Virus record (IMG/VR): IMGVR_UViG_3300032308_001684
Location: 31,849-95,848 of that record
Length of the DNA stretch: 64,000 nt
Strand: one strand, 5' to 3'
Source of the DNA: a virus
Shown here piece by piece: positions 8,429-15,278 of the stretch. Below the pieces are notes generated by a model. That model worked only from the letters and a program-made list of their open reading frames with translations, was not told where the DNA came from and made no database searches. The position numbers and the translations under genes are program-made. Within the stretch, counting starts at the first letter, position 1. Every line of letters starts with the position of its first letter.

Positions 8429-9001
8429 TTAGCCAAAGGTAAACAGCACACTTTCTCTGCTGAGTCCTGGCGCTATACGGCGTGTTCCGTGGGCTTTTTT
8501 AATGGTATTGTCATTGACGTAGCCTGCGTTGGGTGCATAAGGACTTTCTACAATGTCCAACCCAGACATATCTACAATGGAGTCCACTCCGTGCTGGGAA
8601 AATAAACTAGGGTTTTTATCACCCACATACCACTGTGTGCCCATGTTGGGCTGAGCAATGTCACCACAGTAGACTTGTAGCAATACCCGATAGTTGTTGT
8701 TGTCAAAGTGCCAGGTCAGTTGATGTCCTGGGAGATCAATGAATATTTCTTGATTGAGTGGGCGCAGTTGATGCCCTGTGAGTTCGCTGACAGCGAGATT
8801 GATGTCCATGGCTACATCTTGGAGATAGCTGTAGTCTGGATTGTTTGGCAGGCTCATGAGCCTGTTGGGCACAAGACATTGCCATCCTGTCACAGTTTCT
8901 CGATAACATTGACGTATCTCCCGATAGGTCTGATTATCAAAAACTTGAGATAGATACCAAAGTCCTGGACCCAAGGTCTGAGCAGTTTCTGTGTGTAGCA
9001 T
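8429..9001 (-). CDS. 2OG-Fe(II) oxygenase-like protein
   Basis: 190 residues. HFD at 98-100 gives the His-x-Asp iron pair, His 171 in KKAHGTRR the second histidine, and Arg 182 in LSRESVLF the 2-oxoglutarate ligand, in the spacing of small prolyl-hydroxylase-like oxygenases found in many large phages. It is separate in sequence from the oxygenase at 3988-4899. It sits upstream of the porin promoter and follows small phage ORFs, so it is probably in a different unit. Substrate unknown. Confidence 0.75.
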   Translation of the reverse strand: MLHTETAQTLGPGLWYLSQVFDNQTYREIRQCYRETVTGWQCLVPNRLMSLPNNPDYSYLQDVAMDINLAVSELTGHQLRPLNQEIFIDLPGHQLTWHFDNNNYRVLLQVYCGDIAQPNMGTQWYVGDKNPSLFSQHGVDSIVDMSGLDIVESPYAPNAGYVNDNTIKKAHGTRRIAPGLSRESVLFTFG

Positions 9002-9005
9002 GCCT

Positions 9006-9239
9006 TTATTTAATACGGCCTGCTAGTCTTTCTACTATAAATGTTTCTTTGGCAAGATACTCGTATTCGTCTATTGGATCTCCAGGCCCTGTGATAAAGA
9101 TGTTGCCGCGATAACACCATTCCCACCATATTCTACGATGAGTAAGTTCACAACGTCGAGGCCATATAACAAATACAAGATCCCATTTGATTACTCGATT
9201 GTACAGAGCCCAATGGTCGTCCATGCCGGGTATGGGCAA
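9006..9239 (-). CDS. Trp-rich phage protein of unknown function
   Basis: Up to 77 residues with several Trp (VIKWD, RRIWWEWCYRG). TTG 9239 directly follows the TAA of the next gene, while ATG 9224 lacks a good ribosome site; the start is uncertain. It ends ERLAGRIK. No family recognised. Confidence 0.5.
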   Translation of the reverse strand: MPIPGMDDHWALYNRVIKWDLVFVIWPRRCELTHRRIWWEWCYRGNIFITGPGDPIDEYEYLAKETFIVERLAGRIK

Positions 9240-9398
9240 TTACTTGCGATCGCCTTTGGGTTGACGTACTTGCTGTTGGCTGGCCAGTTCAGCCTGCACA
9301 GTGCCTCTCTTGATTTCGCCTCGTTTGTGAGTATCAACGATTGTTGCTAGATATCGTTTGCTTTGTTTAGACATTTTGAAGTTTGAGCCCGATTTCAT
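9240..9398 (-). CDS. Small basic phage protein, 52 aa
   Basis: ATG 9398 follows AAAGGAAAATC. The 52-residue product is rich in Lys, Arg and Gln (MSKQSKRYLATIVDTHKRGE near its start; QVRQPKGDRK at its end). The stop touches the start of 9006-9239. No family recognised. Confidence 0.6.
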   Translation of the reverse strand: MKSGSNFKMSKQSKRYLATIVDTHKRGEIKRGTVQAELASQQQVRQPKGDRK

Positions 9399-9417
9399 GA
9401 TTTTCCTTTACGGTAGT

Positions 9418-9491
9418 TGGTGCCCCTTGACAGAATCGAACTGCCAATTGATGATTACAAATCAACTGTTATACCATTTAACTAAAAGGGC
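9418..9491 (-). tRNA. tRNA-Thr (UGU)
   Basis: Acceptor GCCCTTT/AAGGGGC, loop TTTGTAA with anticodon TGT, T arm GGCAG-TTCGATT-CTGTC and an encoded CCA. The anticodon stem has one T-T mismatch. Confidence 0.9.
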
Positions 9492-9497
9492 TGTGTG

Positions 9498-9692
9498 TTA
9501 TTCTGACGCTGGTTGTTCTTGAATTGGTGCCACATATCCAAAGTGAGTGAGCCTACGACTAATTTTGGCTTTGATTTTTTTCTTTTGTGTACGATCTAGC
9601 TCGGCGACAAGTTGCTTGACGCTCATGCTAACAATCTTGGCCACACCTGCTTTGGTAAATCCGGGTTTTTTACGATTAAGTTTTTTTGACAT
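9498..9692 (-). CDS. Small basic phage protein, 64 aa
   Basis: Lys-rich (MSKKLNRKKPGF) 64-residue protein with a helical middle (VSMSVKQLVAELDRTQKKKIKAKI). A strong promoter at 9715-9743 lies just upstream, and tRNA-Thr follows seven bases after its stop. Unknown; the charge suggests nucleic-acid binding. Confidence 0.6.
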   Translation of the reverse strand: MSKKLNRKKPGFTKAGVAKIVSMSVKQLVAELDRTQKKKIKAKISRRLTHFGYVAPIQEQPASE

Positions 9693-9714
9693 ATTATCCT
9701 CGCTCTAAGCAGTA

Positions 9715-9743
9715 ATTATATACTACTACAGACAGAGATGCAA
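9715..9743 (-). promoter_or_regulatory. sigma70-type promoter
   Basis: TTGCAT at 9738-9743 and a perfect TATAAT at 9715-9720, spacer 17, reading into the 64-aa gene and tRNA-Thr. Confidence 0.8.
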
Positions 9744-9882
9744 CCATTGATATTGCCGGTTACCCAGTCCGGCGCAGTCTTGTGGTATCTGCGGCTCTTG
9801 TTACCTCGCGGTAATCGTCACCCAATCATTTCGCTATCAGCACTTATTGACGTTGGCCGAGTGAGCGAGGCTGATTGCCACC
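9744..9882 (-). other. Untranslated stretch with small hairpins
   Basis: No ORF fits. On the minus strand TTACC-GCGA-GGTAA forms a hairpin with a GNRA-type loop and GCCGG/CCGGC another. It may be a 3' UTR or a small structured RNA between the 49-aa gene and the promoter. Confidence 0.4.
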
Positions 9883-10032
9883 TTAGCTGGGAATTATATG
9901 TGGAATGTAAGGAACATTCCTGGGGCCATGCCGCTGTTCCAGCAGTTGCCGTGCTTCTTGTAAATCCTTGGCATATACACGATCTTTCTTATCGCCTTGG
10001 GGTGTTCTCACAGTTGCTTCATACATTGGCAT
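9883..10032 (-). CDS. Small phage protein, 49 aa
   Basis: ATG 10032 lies six bases after AAGGAG. The product begins MPMYEATVRTPQGDKK and has a helix YAKDLQEARQLLEQ, ending in a Pro-rich tail. The gene follows the metallophosphatase stop by ten bases. No family recognised. Confidence 0.6.
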   Translation of the reverse strand: MPMYEATVRTPQGDKKDRVYAKDLQEARQLLEQRHGPRNVPYIPHIIPS

Positions 10033-10042
10033 TGCATGCTCC

Positions 10043-10627
10043 TTACATTGTTGGCCCGTTACCGTTTTGAAAACCTACTACACCACCTTCTGCTTCAATG
10101 CGTTTGATTACGTCCTCAAACAGGATGGGTGCAAAATCAGTTTGTTCTACACAAACACAGTGATAGCGTGGATCAATCATGTCAGGACGGTATGCCGGTG
10201 GCATGGCCTTCATCACACGATTGGCATGCAAGTGTCCGTGAATGTTGACACCAAAACGACCAAGACTTTCTGGGTGAATAGGAATATGACTCAAGATCAT
10301 TCCATTCATTACATGATAAGCCCGAAGCTCACGAAAGTGTTCACGATATTCTTCATCACGAAAGATGTCGTGGTTACCGCGTATCAACACCTTGTCGCCG
10401 TTGAGCCTGCGCATGATACCCAAGGCCTTGCGGTTAATAACCACATCGCCCAAATGGTAAACTTTATCAGTGGGCCGGACTCGCTCGTTCCAGGCCTTGA
10501 CCATGAACTCATCCATTTCATCTGCGTTGTCCCATGGACGCAATTTTGTAACACCATCGTTGCGTGTGAAGCGACATACACCTGCGTGACCAAAGTGCGT
10601 GTCGCTGACTAAAAATACGCTAGGCAT
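10043..10627 (-). CDS. Calcineurin-like metallophosphoesterase
   Basis: 194 residues with the full metal-binding series: DTHFGH (9-14), GDVV, GNHD, and GHLH near residue 133. This is the two-metal phosphoesterase fold used by cyclic-nucleotide and dinucleotide phosphatases and by small phage phosphoesterases that attack host nucleotides or RNA ends. Soluble, no signal peptide. GGAGC lies upstream of the ATG. The substrate cannot be read from sequence. Confidence 0.85.
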   Translation of the reverse strand: MPSVFLVSDTHFGHAGVCRFTRNDGVTKLRPWDNADEMDEFMVKAWNERVRPTDKVYHLGDVVINRKALGIMRRLNGDKVLIRGNHDIFRDEEYREHFRELRAYHVMNGMILSHIPIHPESLGRFGVNIHGHLHANRVMKAMPPAYRPDMIDPRYHCVCVEQTDFAPILFEDVIKRIEAEGGVVGFQNGNGPTM

Positions 10628-10648
10628 AATGTGCTCCTTTCATGTCGG

Positions 10649-10810
10649 TTAATGAACTGCTTCTTTTACTTCGCATTCTACCACCCAGTTTTCAAACTGA
10701 GTAGCACCCGATACATCTACTCCCAACCCCACTGCTTCATGCACAAAATGTTTTAGCAGTGCATTATACAGCTCGTCGGGCATGGTATCTTTGCTAAATT
10801 GAATTTTCAA
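10649..10810 (-). CDS. Small phage protein with TTG start, 53 aa
   Basis: A TTG at 10810 follows AGGAG by seven bases, and the frame is open for 53 residues (KIQFSKDTMPDELYNALLKH near its start). Acidic C-terminus. No family recognised. Confidence 0.55.
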   Translation of the reverse strand: MKIQFSKDTMPDELYNALLKHFVHEAVGLGVDVSGATQFENWVVECEVKEAVH

Positions 10811-10819
10811 TCTATACTC

Positions 10820-11173
10820 CTACTCTTGTTGTTTTAAATATTTTCTCTGAAACTTTAAATGGTGCTTCATGGCCGCCGCACATGAAAACTGATCGTTCTT
10901 TTTAAACTTGACACCATTCAATGAAAATGGTTTTAACACACGATCTCCGTTCCACCAGCCTCGTTCGACCTGTATGTATCCATCACGCTCTAGTTGTTCG
11001 CGAAGCTGGGCAAACTCAGGGTGATCTTTGGTACCAACGCTGACCATGGAACTGGGATTTTTAATCACTGAAATTAGTTCTTCTGCAGTGAGATCTGTGC
11101 GATCGTTGTAGCAAGGATATTCAGTCCGCACTACAACATCAGTAATATATGATTCGTCTATGTAAAAGTCCAT
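10820..11173 (-). CDS. Phage protein of unknown function, 117 aa
   Basis: Soluble 117-residue protein, N-terminus MDFYIDESYITDVVV, basic C-terminus (HHLKFQRKYLKQQE). A strong promoter lies directly upstream with the ATG only seven bases from the -10 element, so the mRNA is leaderless or nearly so. Function unknown. Confidence 0.6.
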   Translation of the reverse strand: MDFYIDESYITDVVVRTEYPCYNDRTDLTAEELISVIKNPSSMVSVGTKDHPEFAQLREQLERDGYIQVERGWWNGDRVLKPFSLNGVKFKKNDQFSCAAAMKHHLKFQRKYLKQQE

Positions 11174-11179
11174 GCAAGT

Positions 11180-11208
11180 ATTATACTGGCAAAGACATTT
11201 CTAGTCAA
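11180..11208 (-). promoter_or_regulatory. sigma70-type promoter
   Basis: TTGACT at 11203-11208, then AGAAAT, TATAAT at 11180-11185, spacer 17. It is immediately upstream of ATG 11173. Confidence 0.85.
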
Positions 11209-11213
11209 CCGTT

Positions 11214-11381
11214 TTATCGGCCGCGTCCGGTGACTTTTTTAACAGGTTTTCCTGTGACCACAGGCACGGGTCGTTTGGTCTTTGATTTGCCATCTTCTTT
11301 GGCATCCGACTTGGTGTCAGGATGTGCCGCGGCATGTTTTTTCTCCAGCGCGGCCTTTAGAGTGTCTGTTAATTTGCTCAT
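11214..11381 (-). CDS. Small Lys/Ala-rich phage protein, 55 aa
   Basis: ATG 11381 overlaps the TGA of the GNAT-like gene (ATGA). The product starts MSKLTDTLKAALEKKHAAA and ends KKVTGRGR; it is strongly basic, which would suit nucleic-acid or protein-scaffold binding. No family recognised. Confidence 0.55.
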   Translation of the reverse strand: MSKLTDTLKAALEKKHAAAHPDTKSDAKEDGKSKTKRPVPVVTGKPVKKVTGRGR

Positions 11382-11812
11382 GCCAGTATGTATTCGTAGT
11401 TCACAGTGCTGTCATTTTCTCTCAACACATGAGCACCATTTTTGATATGGAAGCGTCGAGCCATTTCAGTTTTTGGACTCAGTGTAACAAAGCGGGTGAC
11501 AGTGGGAAACTGTCTGCGTATTTCATCCACAGTGGCAAACAACAGTTCACCAGCCGCGCCAGGCACATAGCTCCAAATGGTGTAGAATATGGCTGTGTTG
11601 GGTTCGGTGGAATCTTGAGATAAATCTTCCACAGTTTCAGGTACAAAATCATGTAGGCTTACACACACCATGGCTCTAGGCTTTTCTTCTACCAGCGCCG
11701 AAACAAAACGCTGACCGCTTACACGGAACTCGCGTGAAATTTCAGGACGCACAGGGTCGTCTTTGAGATAGTCTAGCAAGGGATCGGTGAGTTCGTGAAT
11801 GAATGACAGCAT
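11378..11812 (-). CDS. GNAT-like acetyltransferase fold protein
   Basis: 144 residues from ATG 11812; the longer frame upstream would overlap rpoZ. The segment RFVTLSPKTEMARRFHIKNGA followed by a short strand resembles the C-terminal half of GNAT acyltransferases (N-capped helix, then the GA turn), and WSYVPGAAGELLFA suits the middle strand. The classical acetyl-CoA Q/RxxGxG/A loop is replaced by PGAAGELL. Similar proteins are common in T4-like phages of unknown role. Confidence 0.5.
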   Translation of the reverse strand: MLSFIHELTDPLLDYLKDDPVRPEISREFRVSGQRFVSALVEEKPRAMVCVSLHDFVPETVEDLSQDSTEPNTAIFYTIWSYVPGAAGELLFATVDEIRRQFPTVTRFVTLSPKTEMARRFHIKNGAHVLRENDSTVNYEYILA

Positions 11813-11843
11813 AATATGTGTATATATCTCTTTTGTTGAAAAT

Positions 11844-12071
11844 CTATGATTTACGAGATTTTTTATCAACGTATTGGCTCTTGTAGAGATAGTCGCGGCC
11901 AATATGACCTTGTTCAACTTCTCTAATGGCCTTGACCACGGTGGTGTCATCTGTTGTGATATGAGGAGCATAGCCGTTGGACAACTCACGAGCTCGACGA
12001 CTAGCGATCAACACTAGATCATAACGATTACCTACTTGTTCTACTGCTTTTTCTGATGTGATTCTTGCCAT
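11844..12071 (-). CDS. rpoZ: RNA polymerase omega subunit
   Basis: 75 residues starting MARITSEKAVEQVGNRYDLV, followed by LIASRRARELSNG and TTVVKAIREVEQG, the three conserved blocks of bacterial RpoZ (the GNRFDLV, AARRAR and ALREIEEG blocks of E. coli). Omega binds beta-prime, helps RNAP assembly and forms part of the ppGpp site. The length is close to the beta-proteobacterial form. A phage-borne copy could replace host omega in RNAP. It follows the structured RNA region 12090-12447 and precedes the GNAT-like gene. Confidence 0.92.
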   Translation of the reverse strand: MARITSEKAVEQVGNRYDLVLIASRRARELSNGYAPHITTDDTTVVKAIREVEQGHIGRDYLYKSQYVDKKSRKS

Positions 12072-12089
12072 GCTATTCTCCTTGGTTAT

Positions 12090-12447
12090 TAAAATGCTCT
12101 GCGACCCTCGGCGGTATAAAAATTAGCGACCTGGTTGGATTTTGTATCTACCTTCCACCCATCGGCTTCCGGTCCCTCAGTAGGTCAATCAAAGGCTAAA
12201 ATTTACCCGCTTCCCGACGGGGCCCGTTCTCGCATTGCCAGCGGCCTTTCGGTTGGAAGACTACCACCCGTGGTTGCTACACCACTTCTTGTCATCTGGG
12301 TCAGACTAGCTGTTGCTACACAGCACGTAAAGTAGCTCAGGCGGCGCTTGAATCCACGGTAGCCCTACTCTTCATGGCCGGTCCTTGTACATGGTCGACA
12401 TTGACAAGTATTTCGGTGTTCCACTGTAGCTACTACCTGAGCAAACT
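12090..12447 (-). ncRNA. Candidate structured RNA between tRNA-Gly and rpoZ
   Basis: About 360 bases without a credible ORF. On the minus strand two hairpins share the same six-base loop GUAGCA (GTGGT/ACCAC at 12270-12285 and GCTGT/ACAGC at 12309-12324), and a CC-GAAA-GG hairpin follows. It lacks RNase P RNA signatures (no GAGGAAAGTCC). Large phages often carry big structured RNAs such as GOLLD next to tRNAs; membership here is a guess. Confidence 0.5.
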
Positions 12448-12521
12448 TGGAGCAGGGTAAGAGAATCGAACTCTCCGCATCAGCTTGGAAGGCTGAGGTA
12501 TTACCACTATACGAACCCTGC
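12448..12521 (-). tRNA. tRNA-Gly (UCC)
   Basis: Acceptor GCAGGGT/ACCCTGC, anticodon arm TCAGC-CTTCCAA-GCTGA with TCC, T arm TTCGATT loop, discriminator T and encoded CCA. Confidence 0.92.
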
Positions 12522-12527
12522 ACTGCT

Positions 12528-12601
12528 TGGTTGCGGAGGAGGGAATCGAACCCCCAACACCAGCTTATGAGACTGGTAAGATACCGTTTCTATACTCCGC
12601 G
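12528..12601 (-). tRNA. tRNA-Met (CAU), initiator-like
   Basis: Read as CGCGGAG...CTCCGCA-A-CCA, it has an unpaired C1-A72, the hallmark of bacterial initiator tRNA. Anticodon arm CCAGT-CTCATAA-GCTGG. The three consecutive G-C pairs typical of initiators at the base of the anticodon stem are absent. Confidence 0.75.
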
Positions 12602-13189
12602 ATATTAGTTCCGCTTACGATTATGCGGAGTCTGTGTTGATGCTCAGTGACCTGCGATGCAGAGGACCAGCTGTTCAGGCCAATCATACAGAGCACAGAG
12701 TGTAGCCCAGACCGATTTGGGTTGCGAGAGGCTAGAAAACTACCGTATACTCGGATCGATCTAGCGTCGCTAAACATAGCAGTGAGTGGCCCGGGCTTGT
12801 GTAGCGCCTGGAATATAGTATGCATCACTGTGTGTCTATGTTGAAATAGTAAATGGCACCATCACGTGTTTAAGGTCCAGACATTTTGTCCAGGGTTCCA
12901 GCCTGGTGCCCAGTCCCCCTTGGCATGCTGATCTCGTAGCCAACGAGTACGTCTCAAATTGAGTTGCAGGAGCCCAGGGTGGTGATCTCCCCTGATGGTT
13001 GGGATATTGCTGGCGAAGCATTCTTTCGCTCACACCATTTACCATATGTAAGTGCTGAGAAATACCAATTTAGGCGTCCGGCGCTAACCGTGCCACAGCC
13101 GAGGTCTGTTGTGTCAGGACCCGTCCCCGGCCGGGAGGGCCCGAATAGTGTACACGTCTGCACACGATACCAGTATCAGCACTTACATA
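12602..13189 (-). ncRNA. Candidate large structured RNA
   Basis: 588 bases between tRNA-fMet and tRNA-Glu with no convincing ORF. A perfect 19-base-pair stem (13040-13058 with 13176-13194) begins inside the CCA end of tRNA-Glu and encloses about 117 bases. A second helix pairs 12774-12785 with 12826-12841 around a small bulge. Further GC-rich hairpins are seen at 13110-13145. The promoter at 13299-13327 would transcribe it with the tRNAs. It may belong to the giant phage RNA classes (GOLLD/ROOL-like), which I cannot test. Confidence 0.6.
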
Positions 13190-13264
13190 TGGTACACGGT
13201 AGGGGAATCGAACCCCTCTTCCTGCCGTGAAAGGGCAGTGTCCTAACCGATAGACGAACCGTGC
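13190..13264 (-). tRNA. tRNA-Glu (UUC)
   Basis: Acceptor GCACGGT/ACCGTGT, anticodon arm CTGCC-CTTTCAC-GGCAG with TTC, encoded CCA. Its 3' end takes part in the 19-base-pair stem of the adjoining RNA. Confidence 0.92.
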
Positions 13265-13298
13265 ATCGAATCAATAGATTGTTAATGAGCAAGTATGT

Positions 13299-13327
13299 AT
13301 TATAATATATTTTGAGTTGCGTGTCAA
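13299..13327 (-). promoter_or_regulatory. sigma70-type promoter of tRNA-Glu/ncRNA/rpoZ unit
   Basis: TTGACA at 13322-13327 and TATAAT at 13299-13304, spacer 17. It is 35 bases ahead of tRNA-Glu and close to consensus. Confidence 0.85.
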
Positions 13328-13342
13328 CCTGTAAATAGATTC

Positions 13343-14242
13343 ATGCACAAACTTTTTATAGCTACCTATTCTGGAGATCTTGCCCAGTTTGAACTGTGTT
13401 GCCATTGCATTAACAAAAACTGGAAAGGCAATCGATTCATCACAATATCCTGGGGACAACCAAATCCCTTGCAACAGGGTCAGATTTTTAATATAGAATC
13501 ACTCACTAGTCTGGTAACAGACATTTTTGACAGCGACTGGCAGATAGAAATAGTAGATGGCGCTGTGCCAGGAATGTCAGGCTACTGTGAACAACAGGTC
13601 AACAAAGTTAGATTTTCTATTGATCCTAGGTTTCAAGATACCATAGTGTTTGACTGTAAAGATTTTTTACTCAAACCTACGGGCATTGATTTTTTCAAAC
13701 CCAACGGTGTTTATCGTGTGGCATATTTTAAAAATGGCAACACATTTAAAGAACAATACATATCTGCATTGGACATCATTGATCAGGTACCCAACAATGT
13801 TCCTACACCTTTTAACACTACTCCTTGGATATGGGCCGGCGGAGAGCTTGAAAAGTTTTGGTCTTACATGCAATCAAGATTTGGCCCATATCAATCCTGG
13901 AGAACTTTTCCTGGTGCAACAGAATGGTCAAACTTTTATATCTTCAACTACTGCGACCCAGAGTCAATGATGCCCATGACTAGTGCCGAATACGAGTTTG
14001 TTAACTTTTGTGGTGTATGGCAAACTCTCAGCCTTGAAGATATACAGCAACAAATCGTTGATTTTGATGTCTGGGATTCTATGCGCATATGGAAACATAC
14101 CAGAAAAGATTCTACTCTCCAAAAGGTCGAGCTCACAGAGCAGGTACTTAAAAAATATGGAATAGAACAATCAGTGATTGATCAATGGAAACAACAACAT
14201 CTTGCTGAAATCTTGCAGTCTGATTATTCTAAAGAATTTTGA
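13343..14242 (+). CDS. Putative glycosyltransferase-like protein (plus strand)
   Basis: 299 residues starting MHKLFIATYSGDLAQFELCC. The N-terminal pattern (a beta strand, then a Cys-rich helix, then FITISWGQ) and a later IVFDCKDFLLKP, which looks like a DxD-type metal site on a strand, resemble DUF6492/GT-A-like transferases in glycan loci. It has no signal peptide. It is one of only two plus-strand genes, convergent with the tmRNA whose 3' hairpin overlaps its stop. No clear ribosome site. Identity is an inference from pattern. Confidence 0.5.
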   Translation: MHKLFIATYSGDLAQFELCCHCINKNWKGNRFITISWGQPNPLQQGQIFNIESLTSLVTDIFDSDWQIEIVDGAVPGMSGYCEQQVNKVRFSIDPRFQDTIVFDCKDFLLKPTGIDFFKPNGVYRVAYFKNGNTFKEQYISALDIIDQVPNNVPTPFNTTPWIWAGGELEKFWSYMQSRFGPYQSWRTFPGATEWSNFYIFNYCDPESMMPMTSAEYEFVNFCGVWQTLSLEDIQQQIVDFDVWDSMRIWKHTRKDSTLQKVELTEQVLKKYGIEQSVIDQWKQQHLAEILQSDYSKEF

Positions 14243-14690
14243 CCGGGTATTCTGTTACGAGGAACCCGGCAAACCCTAGGTTACCTTAGATCAGGCAGCC
14301 AATGCGTAAACTTCATCGTTTGCGTTTACTTTGATTTGCTTCTACGACCAGGTTACCCCAATCCTACGGGTTCTGCTTTCCCGTGTTGCCGTCTTTTCTA
14401 GCTCGCCATGTCGAAACCGGTCGAGCCCATCATAAAAAGACATGTATGCAAACAAACGCAATCAACAGTATGACTACTATAGTGTACGATGTGTTAACCA
14501 TATATCTCCTTATGGTGGACCCGGGGAGAATCGAACTCCCGTCCACAGCGCCTTCAAATTGAAGGATATACAACAATTCTTTCACGAGACTATCAGGACT
14601 TGAAGGCCCTCGCGTGGCCTAGGGACTCACACCCTATCAACATTCCAGCAGATAAATCAGCGCCACTGGGTGTATACTCCTGCTAGTTGT
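14243..14690 (-). ncRNA. ssrA: Circularly permuted (two-piece) tmRNA
   Basis: Reading the minus strand, an acceptor piece ends at 14513 with T arm GGGAG-TTCGATT-CTCCC, CGGGTCC, A and CCA. After an 84-base spacer (14429-14512) the coding piece starts GGGCTCG at 14428, followed by ACCGGTTTCGACA, the tmRNA D-loop motif. GGGCTCG pairs fully with CGGGTCC, including the G3-U70 wobble that alanyl-tRNA synthetase needs. The tag frame at 14291-14323 reads ANDEVYALAA then TGA. The CCA-bearing piece comes first, so the gene is permuted as in alpha-proteobacteria, cyanobacteria and some beta-proteobacteria. A hairpin closes the 3' end near 14242-14270. The outer 5' limit is approximate. Confidence 0.93.
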
Positions 14691-14703
14691 TTACTTATCA
14701 TCA

Positions 14704-14777
14704 TGGTGGAGGATGAGAGAATCGAACTCTCAATCTCGGCTTGCAAAGCCGATGTTATCCCATTTAACTAATCCCCC
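14704..14777 (-). tRNA. tRNA-Ala (UGC)
   Basis: Acceptor GGGGGAT/ATCCTCC has the G3-U70 identity wobble; anticodon loop holds TGC; encoded CCA. It lies just ahead of the tmRNA acceptor piece. Confidence 0.93.
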
Positions 14778-14781
14778 AAAG

Positions 14782-14807
14782 AAAAAACCTGAGTCATCCC
14801 CAGGTTT
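14782..14807 (-). terminator. Rho-independent terminator
   Basis: AAACCTG/CAGGTTT hairpin followed on the minus strand by six T. It overlaps the stop codon of the 60-aa ORF at 14794-14976. Confidence 0.75.
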
Positions 14808-14976
14808 CTTCGTACTTCTTCATGGCCAGTTGCCTGGCCAACCACAACCTAAACTTTACATAATCACTGAGTTCAACGTCAACTGAATTATGTATTACTT
14901 CGGGTCTACGGTATCCTACATGTAGGTAATCATCTCCTTCATATACATACTCGCAATCATCGATTGTAAGTACAAT
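14794..14976 (-). CDS. Small acidic phage protein, non-ATG start
   Basis: An open frame of 60 residues (IVLTIDDCEYVYEGDDYLHV near its start, LARQLAMKKYEETWG at its end) ends exactly in a terminator hairpin. It has no ATG, GTG or TTG near the apparent start; ATT 14976 or ATC is the best guess, and the frame stays open into the upstream gene. The protein-like composition supports it. A start lost to error or mutation is possible. Confidence 0.5.
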   Translation of the reverse strand: MVLTIDDCEYVYEGDDYLHVGYRRPEVIHNSVDVELSDYVKFRLWLARQLAMKKYEETWG

Positions 14977-14989
14977 GATGTGAGCAGGA

Positions 14990-15181
14990 TTACTTTTTAG
15001 GAGCGTCGGCTTTTTTGTCGTCTTTCTTAGCGTCGCTTTTGGTAGCGTCAGCGGCCTTCTTTTCAGCAGGCTTAGCAGGTGCTGCCGCGGCTGGCTTGGC
15101 TTCTTCTTTCTTGGCAGCAGGTGCCTGTGCGAAAGCGGATACAGCGAACAATGATGCGATTAGTGTAGCTACGAGTTTCAT
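14990..15181 (-). CDS. Small exported Ala/Lys/Pro-rich protein
   Basis: 63 residues. A clear Sec signal peptide (MKLVATLIASLFAVSAFA) with cleavage before QAPAA is followed by a low-complexity tail made of Ala, Lys, Pro and Asp repeats. GGAGACTTTT precedes the ATG. Such a basic, unstructured periplasmic peptide is not a known phage family to me; host relatives occur as small histone-like or cell-wall peptides. It may act in the periplasm at the envelope. A small hairpin (TGTAGAG/CTCTACA) lies in its leader. Confidence 0.65.
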   Translation of the reverse strand: MKLVATLIASLFAVSAFAQAPAAKKEEAKPAAAAPAKPAEKKAADATKSDAKKDDKKADAPKK

Positions 15182-15278
15182 AAAAGTCTCCTTTTGGTTA
15201 TGAAATGTAGAGAATCAACCTCTACACTATAATAACGCCTGTGTTGACATCTACGTTGACACATTTGGCAAATATTTT

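Noticed and set aside
9968-10612. 214-codon plus-strand ORF
   Set aside because: It is the shadow of the metallophosphoesterase on the minus strand, which has complete catalytic motifs.
12090-12447. RNase P RNA or group I intron
   Set aside because: No GAGGAAAGTCC or ACAGA core of RNase P and no recognisable P7/P3 intron core were found.
15015-15203. Plus-strand Ala-rich ORF
   Set aside because: It mirrors the low-complexity exported peptide on the minus strand.
15225-15265. Promoter upstream of the exported peptide
   Set aside because: A TATAGT box is present but the -35 region is poor; only GTCAAC repeats are visible, so it was not listed.
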